A stretch of 64,000 nt of DNA, taken from Gorsachius magnificus (taxonomy: Eukaryota > Chordata > Aves > Pelecaniformes > Ardeidae). Shown here one piece after another: positions 24,524 to 35,390 of this stretch. The translations under genes were made by a program, and so were the position numbers. Location of the stretch: contig CM067082.1 in NCBI GenBank assembly GCA_034008185.1, positions 7,796,984-7,860,983 of the forward strand. The letters are read 5' to 3'. Position 1 is the stretch's first letter; each line of letters opens with the position of its first letter. The notes beneath the pieces were generated by a model that saw nothing but the letters and a program-made list of their open reading frames with translations, was not told where the DNA came from and ran no database searches.

Positions 24524-25104
24524 TGTCGTGGTTTAACCTGGCTGGCAACTCAGCACCACACAGCCGCTCGCTCACTGCCCCCTCCCTCAGTGGGATGGGG
24601 GAGAGAATCGGGAAGGAGAAGAAAGGTTAGAGCTGTGGGCTGAGATAAAGACAGTTTAATAAGAGAAAATAATAATAATAATAGTAATAATGAGAATGAT
24701 AACAGAATATACAGAATATACAAAACGAATGATGCACAATGCGATTGCTCACCACCCGCCGACCGATGCCCAGCCCGTCCCAAGCAGCGATCAGTACCTG
24801 AGCCGCGATCACTCTCCCCGCAACCGAACCGACCGACAAACCCCCCTGAGCATGACGTTCTATGGTATGGAATAGCTCTTTGGTCAGTTTGGGTTAGCTG
24901 TCCTAGCTGTGCTGTGCTCCCAGCTTGTTATGCACCTGGCCAAGCAGGAGAAGCTCAAAAAGTCCTTGAGCAGTCTGAGCAGTACTTGGCAACAACTAAA
25001 AACATCAGCGTGTTATCAACATTCTTGTAGTACTAAATCCAAAACACAGCACTATGCTAGCTTCTGTGAAGAAAATTAACTCTATCCCAGCCGAAACCAG
25101 GACA
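24524..25104 (-). mobile_element. Solo LTR, family B, minus strand
   Basis: On the minus strand it begins TGTCCTGGTTTCGGCTGGGA and ends GGTTAAACCACGACA. A perfect 5-bp duplication CCAAA flanks it at 24519-24523 and 25105-25109. Length is 581 bp, slightly shorter than the copy at 15251-15852, mostly through homopolymer and AAT differences. The minus-strand ATTAAA at 24655-24660 is the likely polyadenylation signal. No retroviral internal sequence adjoins it, so it is a recombined solo LTR. High similarity to the 15.3 kb copy and intact duplications suggest a fairly young insertion. Confidence 0.94.
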
Positions 25105-25109
25105 CCAAA

Positions 25110-28083
25110 TTAAGGAAAACAGGAATCTTCTGTGGGTTAACTAATTAATCTCTTACATGGAGAATGTGGAGAATCATCAAAGTTGAACATAGCTAACAGA
25201 GGTGGAACTGACTGTAGACAGTGCTCGTAAGACTGTAACAAATGCCACCAAGTTGCACAGGCACCCCTTTTTTCTTCAAAATCAGCTATGCGGAATTGAG
25301 CACTCTGATATCCTGCATTATATTACTGTAAATGTAAATATTGTCTTATTATCATTAAAGGAAACTGAATTCTACTGCCTACAGTTGATCTGGCAACGTG
25401 CCCTTGAGACTTGGTTGTAATCTGCATGCAAAAGCAATGGGCAATAAAAGTACAAAGGCCATAAAACTTCATGGTCAATAAAGAGCCATAATTGTCTCTA
25501 GGGGGAAGGACAAAAGCCCTCTTTTAAGAGTTTGTACATAATAAGATGTGGTGGGATTTCTTGCACCTTCTCAGGGGCAAGATGTTGTTTGAAACATGTC
25601 TGTGGCCAAATTAGGATTACATCAGACAGACTTGTGCCCTCAATGCCTCTTTTCTATTAATATCACCATTAATGAAAATCTGATAGATTAATTGATTTAT
25701 GTTGGTTGATTACTTTGATTAATCAGGACCTAGGTGAACATCTTAAAGACTTAGGAATAGCTCTGTAGCCAGCAAAAACAGATAAACACTTGATTATGTA
25801 TTCTGGTGAGTCAAGCTCACCCATATGGGATCTCATCTCCTGTGTCTCCATTTCCCTTCTGCTAATCTAACCTCTTAGCAACATTTTAGCAATTCCTGTG
25901 GGTGATACAAGCAGTGAATAGAAATTGCAAAACTACAGATGAGTCTGAACTTACTTCCATTAAAGCCAATGGATGCTTTATTCCATTAACGTCAAGGACA
26001 CTAGTCTGAGCAATAATGGTATTTAATATTGTTTCTTTGGCAAAGTCTGGACAAAAGGAGAACAACTCCTTTTTCTTGCTTCTGTCGAGGTATAGACCAA
26101 AAAGAGTGTAACCAGAGTAAGGCTGGAGTTTTCTTTCTTATCAGAATTTGCTGATTAGCCAGAATTGTGCAATTTGGAGGAGATGGTCAGCTTTACAGGC
26201 TTCTCATGGGTACCCTACCAGTTTGCCTATTTCAAACATTTCAGTCCACTCATTCATCCACCAGGTTACTAAAGTTTCTGATGATTCCCAGTTTCTTGAC
26301 AGCTCATATGTCAGATAGAGCAAGATCAGAACATAGAGCTACCTCATGGATCCTCAAGAGCCAAACCTCCCCATCTGCGAGCTAGCAGACCACTGCGTTC
26401 TCAGGGTCTCCACAGCTCCTGTTAACCAGCTCCAGAGTCAGGGCTGAATACCCTTTCACAGATAAATTTCAATTGCTACTTTTCCTCTGAGAAGCAGTAA
26501 AACAAAGTTTCAAAATGTCAGATCATATGTGAAAGACTTCCCTACCCATACTCCTTAATCCAAAACCTGGGAGCAGGCTGAACCAGCTGTGGGACACAGG
26601 CAAAGTGGTATCATTTTGTTAAGGGTATAGCCAGGCAAGTGTCATGGCACGGGCTCAGATGTGGTCATTTCTTAATTTCCAATTACTGTCCTATCAGGTC
26701 CATTTCTATTCAATATGAAGCAGACTGGACTACACCAGGGGGAGTGGTAATTATTTATTTATTTGTTTGTTTGTTTACTCTGTGCTGTAATAGTCAAGGA
26801 GGTTTTGCAGAACGAATTACACAGCTAAAAGGGCAGCAACCGTTAGCTAAAAGACATCACCTTCTCACACTGCTCAGATGTGAGCCCGTGTACACACCTG
26901 GCAACACCTATAAACTAATTGTGCTGAATCTATGTACTCCTGCATCGACTTCTCTACTGTACCACACAACAGCAGTGCTAGCATTTCACTAGATAGTATT
27001 CCTAGCTGCCTTAATGTGAAACAAGTTTGATTTAAATTGATGTAGGAGTGTCCAGGTAGGAATTCGTAGTACTTTTGTTATGTTGATTGATAGCACTTCC
27101 TCACTTAAACAATAGCTAAAAGTAGTGCAAGTGGGCAGGTAAGGGTAAGATAAGGCAGAAAAGCAATATTGTTGTTTTTGTTATTTTAGCACAAACAAAT
27201 TGCAGCTGCAATATTTCTCCAAATAGCAGCAGCAATTACAACTTACCATCTTCTTAGCCATTATCAGACAACAGTTCTCAAAATGTAGCATGGGCAGGGA
27301 CTGAGGGTTGCGGGCAATGCCCATATACAACATCCTTGTCGCTAGGCTGCTGCCAGCGTGTCCATTTTCCTTTTGTTTAATTAGGTAATTTAAAATAGCT
27401 TCTCCCACCTCTCTTCACACCCACAAAGCAAAAGCCACTACTGGCATTTCCAAGAAAAGAATATGAGGTTTTGTATTCTTTATCATTTTATCCTCCATCA
27501 GGGCTGATTCTTTTAACTGGTAGGAGAGCCAACTTCACGTTTCATAGAATATGCCCTTTTTTATGCAAAGCATTAGCTAGAATGACATTTCAGCACTGAT
27601 CCTGAAAAAAGGACATTGCAAAGTGTCTTTATGGTGAGATAAATCCAGTGTAGCATGAATAAAAAAATTTCCAGTGCATTTCCATTCTGATTACATATCT
27701 ACTTGGAAATCTAGATAGCTTGTTTAAATCATCAATCTTCTGGGTTCAATGCCATGGAAATTGCAAAGACGTTCTGCTTTGCAGGACCTCCTGTACTGTA
27801 TCTTGTTGAACAAATTTGAATGTGCCTCTGTACAGAGCAGAGAAATTTGATTGCGACACTTCTCTGTATGGATTGTGTCACTTTTCATACTTAATTAATT
27901 GACTTTTTCAGGCTTCATTTCAGCAGGTTATGTCACTTGATTACAGAATAATTATTTTGAAAAACATTGTTTTTTTCTTTATTTCCATAGTAAATCTACT
28001 CTGTTTGGTTTGGGGTTTTTTTTAAGGGTTCATAGGATCCTTTTCATAAAGGATCCACCTCTTGTATAATTTACTATAGTCTT
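25110..28083. other. Unique non-coding stretch
   Basis: I recognise no gene or transposable element. A TTTA/TTTG tetranucleotide tract lies at about 26751-26777. The longest frame (117 codons, 26639-26992) crosses this simple repeat and has no domain. Confidence 0.55.
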
Positions 28084-28584
28084 ATTGTGCAATGTGTACA
28101 GTTTTGGGCCCCTCACTACAAGAAAGATGTTGCATTGCTGGAACATGTCCAGAGGAGAGCAACAAAGCTGGTGAGGGGTGTGGAGCACAAGGCTGATGAG
28201 GAGCGGCTGAGGGAACTGGGGCTGTTTAGCCTGGAGAAGAAGAGGCTGAGGGGAGACCTTATTGCCCTCTACAACTGCCTGACAGGAGGCTGTAGCGAGG
28301 TGGGGGTCGGCCTCTTCTCCCAAGTGACAAGTGATAGGATGAAGGGGAATGGTCTGAAGTTGCGCCAGGGCAGGTTTAGGTTGGACATTAGGAAAAATTT
28401 CTTCACTGAAAGGGTTGTCAAGCACTGGAATGGGCTGCCCATGGAATACCTGGAGGTATTTAAAAAACGGGTAGCTGAGGTGCTTAGGGACATGGTTTAG
28501 CGGTGAGATGGCAGTGTTAGGTTAACGGTTGGACTCGATCATCTTAAAGGTCTTTTCCAACCTAAATGACTCTATGATTCTATT
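28084..28584 (+). mobile_element. 5'-truncated CR1 LINE, plus strand
   Basis: A 137-codon frame (28087-28500) preserves the CR1 ORF2 C-terminus with few breaks: [55 protein letters not shown], ending in VLRDMV and a TAG stop. The 3' end contains GATCATCTTAAAGGTCTTTT and ends TCTATGATTCTATTATT, the octamer tail. The 5' end is truncated within the RT C-terminal part, so the protein is only a fragment. The intact frame points to a comparatively recent insertion. Confidence 0.95.
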
Positions 28585-30291
28585 ATTATTACTTCTGTTT
28601 TCCACTCATAAAATTAATACCATGGGAAACAACTCTTCACTTTATTTTGTGAAGATTCATCCTTTTCTAGAAATTCCACTATTCCAGCTAATCCCTAAAG
28701 ATAAAGAATAAATTTCCCTGCCAATGATGCAGGCACCAGATAGCAAGTGAAGTGTTTCTGTTGCAATCATTGTAATTGTCACCCAGCATACAGATGGTGA
28801 CCTGTGGGACAGGGAAAATCCTGGTGCAGATTTCTCTAACCAACCCTTTGGCTTACAGGTTACTTCACTTTCAATGTATTTCACATATTACACAATGCCA
28901 CAGTCATTACCGGACACAGATACAGTGCTGAGGCTGAACTGAACAATTGCAGAACGAACTTTAAAATCTTTTACATTTAACTCTGATTATAGAGGGAGGA
29001 AGGAATATGGTCTCAAAACTGCTGTTTAAAAAAGGCTTTCAAAGAAAAATAGAACCCAAGATGGAAGAGGTCATTCTTGGACTTTTTTTGTTGTTTTTTT
29101 TTTTTTTTTAACAAATCTGACATACCATATTTATGTCATTGCTTTTTGGTTTTAACACTGAAAAATCCCATTATATGAAAGTCCCTATATTTCACTTACC
29201 TGTAAGGGTACTTAAAATAGCAGTCTTTTTGTGTGTCTTTATGGCATTTCTTTTAATCTACTTTTCCATATTTTTAATTTTAAAAGTTGCCTAGTGTTAA
29301 ATATTTCAGATGTTCTGGCACACTCTTATTTCAAGGCTCCTGGCCCTTCTGCAGAACCACCTCCTGCAGGAGTGAAATGCAGCTTTCATGCCAGATTGCC
29401 TTACAATTTCCCAGAGACAGCTGTCCCTCTTCTTGTTTACCTTTCTGAAATAAGCATAATACCACCTTCATGTTGCAGGAGCAGATTAACTGTTGTCTCC
29501 TAAGTCATTGTGTCACAGCACCAACTCTTGTGCAAGGTAGAGGCAAGGACCACCATAAAGCTAGTGCAGAGAGAGGGGGGAATAGCCCACCTTAATCTCT
29601 CCAATCAGCTTGTGGCATGGCCTGGATAAACATAAACTCACATGAACAAGGGCTTCTCAGATCTTGCTTGTCTGGGTGCCACCCTAGCTGGATGTCCATT
29701 CTCAGCTCTCTTTTGAACAATTTATGTGTGTAAGAGGAGTCAACCCTCCATAATCTCCGCCCAAATATTAGTAAACCCTCACTCCCTTCCCTTACAGCAA
29801 AACTCCATGCCTGTGACCAAGCCTCCCACCATATAGGACCCAGAGCTATGTCCTCATGAGCACATACCTACAGTCATCACTTCCATCCCAATACTTTCCC
29901 CATCTGCATCACCAATTCAGTGCTTCCTGCCTCATCCTTCCTTACCAGTTGTTTCTCACCCACCCTCTTAGATGTTAATGGCCAAGCAGGTATTTAGACA
30001 GAAGTGCATGTGTTCTTGCCCCTCAGCTCAGATACATCTCTTTGAAGAAGCCACCAAGAGCAGCTGCCTTGTTCCTTTTGCATTTGCTTGTGGCAATGGC
30101 ATGCACACCATGATTGATAAACTTTGGAATAAACTATTACAGACTCCTGGCCTGCCTGTCTATCTGTCTCCTCACTAGCAATAAGGTCACTCTTAAAAAT
30201 AAAGCAATAAAACTTCTTCTAAGAAGGAGGAAATGACCTTTATTTGTTGCATGTCTAAGTAAACTGCATAAAAATAACATGAAGACTGTGA
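28585..30291. other. Unique non-coding stretch
   Basis: I see no gene or confidently recognised repeat. There is a T-rich run at about 29081-29110. The part at 29509-30175 has some LTR-like features (TG start, an AATAAA near its right end), but no target duplication or sister copy in this window, so I do not call it. Confidence 0.5.
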
Positions 30292-30386
30292 CATAGAATC
30301 ATAGAATCATAGAATGTTTTGGGTTGGAAGGGACCCCTAGAGGTCATCTAGTCCAACCCCCCTGCAGTGAGCAGGGACACCACTAA

Positions 30387-32270
30387 CTAGATCAGGTTGC
30401 TCAGAGCCCCATCCAACCTGGCCTTGAATGCTTCCAGGGATGGGGCCTCCACCACCTCTCTGGGAAACCCCTCCCGGTGTTTCACCACCCTCGTTGTAAA
30501 GAATTTCCTCCTTATATCCAGTCTAAATCTACCCTGCTTCAGTTTAAAACCATTACCCCTTGTCCTGTCACAGCTGGCCCTACTAAAAAGATTATCCCCA
30601 TCTTTCCTATAGGCCCCCTTTAGGTACTGAAAGGCCGCAATCAGGTCTCCCCGCAGCCTTCTCTTCTCCAGGATGAACAAGCCCAACTCCCTCAGCCTGT
30701 CCTCATAGGAGAGGTGCTCCAGCCCTCGGATCATTTTTGTAGCCCTCCTCTGGACCCGCTCCAACAGTTCCATGTCCTTCTTGTGCTGAGGGCTCCAGAG
30801 CTGGACGCAGTACTCCAGGTGAAGTCTCACCAGAGCAGAGTAGAGGGGCAGAATCACCTCCCTCGACCTGCTGGCCACGCTTCTCCTGATGCAGCCCAGG
30901 GTACGGTTGGCCTTCTGGGCTGCCAGCGCACATTGCCGGCTCATGTCCAGCTTTTCATCCACCAGCACCCCCGAGTCCCTCTCGGCAGGGCTGCTCTCGA
31001 TCCTTTCTTCCCCCAGCCTGTACTGATACCGGGGGTTACCCCGACCCAGGTGCAGGACCTTGCACTTGGCCTTGTTGAACCTCATGAGGTTCACACAGGC
31101 CCACCTCTCCAGCCTGTCCAGGTCTCTCTGGATGACATCCCGTCCTTCTGGTGTGTCAACCTCACCACTCAGTTTGGTGTCATCCGCAAACTTGCTGAGG
31201 GTGCACTCGATCTCGCTGTGTAAGTCATTGATGAATATATTAAACAGCACCGGTCCCAGTATGGACCCCTGAGGGACACCACTCATCACCGGTCTCCATC
31301 CGGACATCGACTCATTGACCACTACCCTCTGGATGCGGCCATCCAGCCAGTTCCTTATCCACCGAACAGTCCACCCATCAAATCCATAGCTCTCCAATTT
31401 AGAGAGAAGGATGTTGTGGGGGACCGTGTCAAAGGCTTTGCAGAAATCCAGATAGATGACATCCATTGGTTTCCCTTGTTCCACTGTTGTTGTGACACCA
31501 TCATAGAAAGTCACTAGGTTCGTCAGGCAGGACTTGCCCTTGGTGAAGCCATGCTGGCTATCTCAAATTTTCTCCCTGGCCTCCATGTGCCTTAGAATAG
31601 CTTCTAGGAGGATCTGTTCCATGATCTTCCCAGGCACAGAGGTGGGGCTGACGGGTCGGTAGTTCCCAGGGTCTTCCTTTCTACCCTTTTTGAAAATGGG
31701 CACAATGTTTCCCTTCTTCCAGTCACCAGGGACTTCACCTGACTGCCATGACTTTTCAAATATCATGGAGAGTGGCTTGGCGACTACATCGGCCAATTCC
31801 CTCAGGACTCTGGGATGCATCTCATCAGGTCCCATGGACTTATGTGCATTCAGGTTCCTCAGGTGGTCATGAACCTGATCTTCTCCTACAGTGGGAGGGG
31901 TTTTGCCCCCCCGGTCCCCCTCATGCCATCCATCAACTCGGGTGGGGTGAGGAGAGAGGTTCCCAGTGAAGACTGAGGCAAAAAAGTTGTTGAGTACCTC
32001 AGCCTTCTCCTCATCTGCTGTTACCAGCTTGCCAGTCTCGCTCATCAGCGGGGGTACACTTTCTTTAACCATCCTTTTCTGGCCGATATACCTGTAGAAA
32101 CTCTTCTTGTTATTCTTTGCATCCCTAGCCAAGTTTAGCTCCAGCTGAGCCTTGGCCTTCCTGACCCCATTCCTACACAACCGGACCACATCCCTATACT
32201 CTTCCCAGGATGCCTGTCCCTGCTTCCACTGCCTGTGCAGTTCCCTCTTCCTCCTTAGTTTGACCAGCAT
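30387..32270 (-). pseudogene. CR1 ORF2 reverse transcriptase, one in-frame stop
   Basis: The frame is open across about 628 codons except for one TGA at 31563-31565, just before the [16 protein letters not shown] block. The two parts (31566-32270 and 30387-31562) are in the same frame, so a single substitution separates them. RT landmarks in order: [39 protein letters not shown], motif [12 protein letters not shown], motif [21 protein letters not shown], motif C FADDTKL with both aspartates, then [18 protein letters not shown] near the C-terminus. Upstream of 32270 a further TGA and a frameshift separate it from the endonuclease part. The protein would copy CR1 RNA at a nicked target; this copy cannot. 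Confidence 0.93.
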
Positions 32271-32352
32271 CTCTCATCTCAGCCATGCCGGTCTCTTCCC
32301 TTCTTTGCCCGATTTCTTACACCTGAAAGGGCTGGATTTTTTTCTCAGGGTC

Positions 32353-32940
32353 CTATATACTCTTTGTTCTTCCCATTTCCCTCTGGAGCGTGAGCTCTAC
32401 CAGTGCATGATCACTGCAACCCAAGCTGCCTCCTATCTTGACATCTCCGACAAGCTCGCTTGCATTGGTGACCACCAGGTCCAGTATCGCATCCCCTCGG
32501 GTAGGGGTGTCTATTACCTGGCTTAAGAAGTTGTCCTCAATGCATTCGAGAAACCTGCTGGATTGCCTACAGCTTGCCGTGCTGGTTTTCCAGCAGATGT
32601 CAGGGTGGTTGAAGTCCCCCAGCAGGACGAGAGCCTGCGAGCACGAAGCCTCCCGGAGTTGGAGGAAGAACGCTTTATCAGTCGGCGCCTCTTGATCTGG
32701 TGGCCTGTAGTAGACACCAACCACCATGTTCTCTTTGTTGCCTCTCTCTCTGATTCGTATCCATAAGCTTTCGACCTGCTCGTGGCTATTCTTCAGGGCC
32801 AGCTCTTCACACTGTAATGATTTCTTGATGTAAAGGGCAACGCCTCTGCTCCTCCTTCCTCGCCCGTCCCTTCTGAACAGCCTGTAGCCATCAATAGCTA
32901 CATTCCAGTCATGGGATTCATCCCACCAAGTTTCTGTAAT
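32353..32940 (-). pseudogene. CR1 ORF2 endonuclease fragment
   Basis: An apurinic-type endonuclease (EEP fold) domain, C-terminal part. The open frame at 32353-32727 shows VGVYYRPPDQ, the GDFNHPDICW block and GCSDHALVEL, which hold the catalytic Asn and His of the family. Upstream in the same element, at about 32760-32940, decayed sequence corresponds to ITETWWDES and GYRLFRRDGRGRRSRGVALY. It ends in a TAG at 32353-32355 and lies in a different frame from the RT remnant, so a frameshift separates them. The N-terminal half of the domain is missing through 5' truncation. Confidence 0.88.
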
Positions 32941-32961
32941 GGCAATCAGGTCATAATCAGG

Positions 32962-34135
32962 GCAACATGAGATAACTAAAGAAGGTAAATTTAGGCTGAC
33001 ACTTTGTCCTTAACTTGAACTGTTCAACAAGCAAGTATACAATAAAAACAAAGATTTGGCCTTAAATCAGATTCTCATGGGATGTGTCATTCTGCTGTAT
33101 GCTTAATATATTTTCAGGTACTTTCTGAGCCACCTGTTATATGAGACAGAATCACTGGGAAAGCAGGCATGCTGAAAGACCACCACTGGGGATCGGAGTC
33201 CCTTAGGACCACATGCTATAAAGCTAAATCACAACAGAGTCCCTGCCCAGACAACTCAGGAGTGAAATGCCAGAAGTGATACAACAGATGAGCCATTCAG
33301 ACGGACAGGGGGAGGGAAATAAGAACAGACACTGGCTGAATGGATCTGATAACAAAAAGAACAAAGGCCAAATGAAAAAGGCTTGTGAATCTTGACATGG
33401 CGGTTTCTCACATATGTGGGAGTTATGGTAGGGAAAGTATCAGTAAGCTTGAAGAAGAGTGCAAGTGAGAAACACACATGTGGGGCTATCTTCTGTCCTT
33501 AGGCATCTGGAACAGTCTTTTGGGTTACTGTATATGGGCTATCCAGTTTGAAGCTAAGTGTTGTGAAATTAAAACGGTACAACAAAACACCTTAAAATAT
33601 AAAATGCAAAAACATACCAAGTGACACGTGGGACACTTGGGCATAAACTTCTCACACTCTGAGAAGTCAGATTGCTTTCCAACCAGGTAGCCAATTTAGG
33701 TGCTTTGGTTCATATTTGAACCCAGTTGCTCCTAATTATTCCCAGCTCTAAATCCTCACTTCATTTCTCTTTATATTTAATGGCTACAGATAGTCTATGA
33801 AGTTCAAGAAGGAAAAAGAAAAAAAATAAAAAGCAAGCTAAATTAATCCTTCTAAGCCTGACCCCTTCACTTAACACAAATTTAAGGAAAATGGAGACAC
33901 TGAACTGGGATTAATTGGAGGCCACAATTTTTATTTATAGTCTATGTGAAAATATACACAAGATATGAATCATAATGTATTACTGGCTACAGGGTTGTCC
34001 GTTGTAATTGATCCTCCAGTAAGGCTCAGTGCCTTTTAGAAACACTGTTTCCCTAACCCTAGTAATTGTAGACCTAACTGCTGGCACACTGTGAGCTCCT
34101 GGATCATCTGATTACTGGAATTTATATTCTTATTT
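32962..34135. other. Unique non-coding stretch
   Basis: I recognise no gene or repeat. The sequence is AT-rich, with open frames no longer than 73 codons. Confidence 0.55.
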
Positions 34136-34790
34136 AGAATCATAGACTAGTTTAGGTTGGAAAAGACCTTTAAAATCATCAAGTCCAACCGTTAACCTAA
34201 CACTGCCATCTCACCACTAAACCATGTCCCTAAGCACCTCAGCTACCCGTTTTTTAAATACCTCCAGGGATGGGGACTAAACCCTGGGCAGCCTGTTCCA
34301 ATGCTTGACAACCCTTTTGGTGAAGAGATTTTTCCTAATGTCCAACCTAAACCTGCCCTGGTGCAACTTGAGGCCGTTTGCCCTCGTCCTATCGCTTGTT
34401 ACTTGGGAGAAGATACCAACCCCCACCTCACTACAGCCTCCTGTCAGGCAGGTGTAGAGGGCAATAAGGTCTCCCCTCGGCCTCCTCATCTCCAGGCTGA
34501 ACAAACCCAGTGCTCCAGACCCTTCACCAGCTTCATTGCGCTTCTCTGGACACGCTTCAGCACCTCAATGTCCTTCTTGTAGTGAGGGGCCCAAAACTGA
34601 ACACAGGATTCGAGGTGCGGCCTCACCAGCGCCGAGTACAGGGGGACAATCACTTCCCTGCTCCTGCTGGTCACACTATTCCTGATACAAGTCAGGATGC
34701 TGTTGGCCGCCTTGGCCACCTGAGCACACTGCTGGCTTATATTCAGCCAGCTGTCAACCAGTACCCCCAGGTCCTTTTCTGCCATTTCTG
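34136..34790 (-). mobile_element. 5'-truncated CR1 LINE, minus strand
   Basis: The 3' end reads AGAATCATAGACTAGTTTAG with AAAATCATCAAGTCCAACCG, the second CR1 subfamily also seen at 19530, 28084 and 47351. In reverse it encodes two overlapping remnants. The frame at 34486-34785 carries [40 protein letters not shown] and [15 protein letters not shown]. The frame at 34277-34504 carries [20 protein letters not shown] and [21 protein letters not shown] deletion between them (about 34505-34515) removes the YEERLRELG part and shifts the frame. The element is truncated at the KDLGVLVD block. Confidence 0.94.
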
Positions 34791-34971
34791 GCCCTGAGAG
34801 ACAAACAGAAAACTCATAGACGATTTCTCAAAAGGCAAAGTCCTACACTCATCAGTAGTGAACCAGTCATTTGCCATCTGATAGTTCCCATCCTCCTTGG
34901 CAGAAGAAGAAGGGGTAGAAATGCCCCATGTAGGCTAAGCCAGCTCTCTTCCTGCCTCAGAGACAAATTTT

Positions 34972-35390
34972 TGTGAGTTAACCATGGTGGGCAGCTAAGC
35001 ACTACACGACCGCTCACTCATACCTGCAGTGGGATGGGGAAGAGAATCAGAAGCACAAAAGTTAGAAAAGCCCTGGCAAACTTACACACACACACACACA
35101 CACACACATTTTATTTCTGAGCATGATGTCATATGGTGTGGGATATCCCTTGGGTCAGTTGGGGTCAGCTGTCCCAGCCGTGGCCCCTCCCAGCTTCTTG
35201 TGCACCCTCAACCTCCTCGCTGGTGGGGTGGGGTGAGGAGCAGAAAAGGTCTTGACTCTGTGTAAACGCTGCTCAGAAATAACTGAAACATCCCTGTGTT
35301 ATCAATACTGTTTTCATTACAAATCTAAAACACAGTACAATACAAGCTACTACGAAGAAAATTAACTTAATCACAGACAAAACCAGTACA
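34972..35390 (-). mobile_element. Decayed solo LTR, family B, minus strand
   Basis: Read on the minus strand it begins TGTACTGGTTTTGTCTGTGA and ends GGTTAACTCACA. These are diverged versions of the ends of the two complete family-B copies, and the AGTTAATTTTCTTC block is kept. At 419 bp it is shorter: much of the middle is lost and an AC run (35084-35108) stands where the AAT repeat and flanking sequence would be. A minus-strand AATAAA lies at 35110-35115. The flanks (ATTTT and CTAAT) do not match, so the target duplication is lost. It is the oldest family-B copy here or a diverged sister subfamily. Confidence 0.82.
35084..35108. repeat. AC dinucleotide repeat in LTR B3
   Basis: About twelve AC units inside the decayed family-B LTR. 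A common microsatellite, probably length-variable between individuals. Confidence 0.93.

Larger units (their letters stand above)
30292..32961 (-). mobile_element. Long CR1 LINE with endonuclease and RT remnants
   Basis: This is the longest CR1 copy in the window, about 2.67 kb. It starts with reversed octamer units (ATAGAATCATAGAATCATAG) and the 3' hallmark GGGTTGGAAGGGACCCCTAG. In the element's own direction it carries the second half of the endonuclease, the whole RT and the C-terminal connection, then the 3' UTR. It is 5'-truncated inside the endonuclease, near the ITETWWD block (about 32905-32940). The two coding remnants are listed separately. The 3' end matches the copies at 39431, 50428 and 53232, so they belong to one subfamily. 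Confidence 0.96.

Noticed and set aside
29509..30175. Possible additional LTR (TG start, AATAAA near the end)
   Set aside because: No target duplication, no clear CA end and no sister copy in the window.
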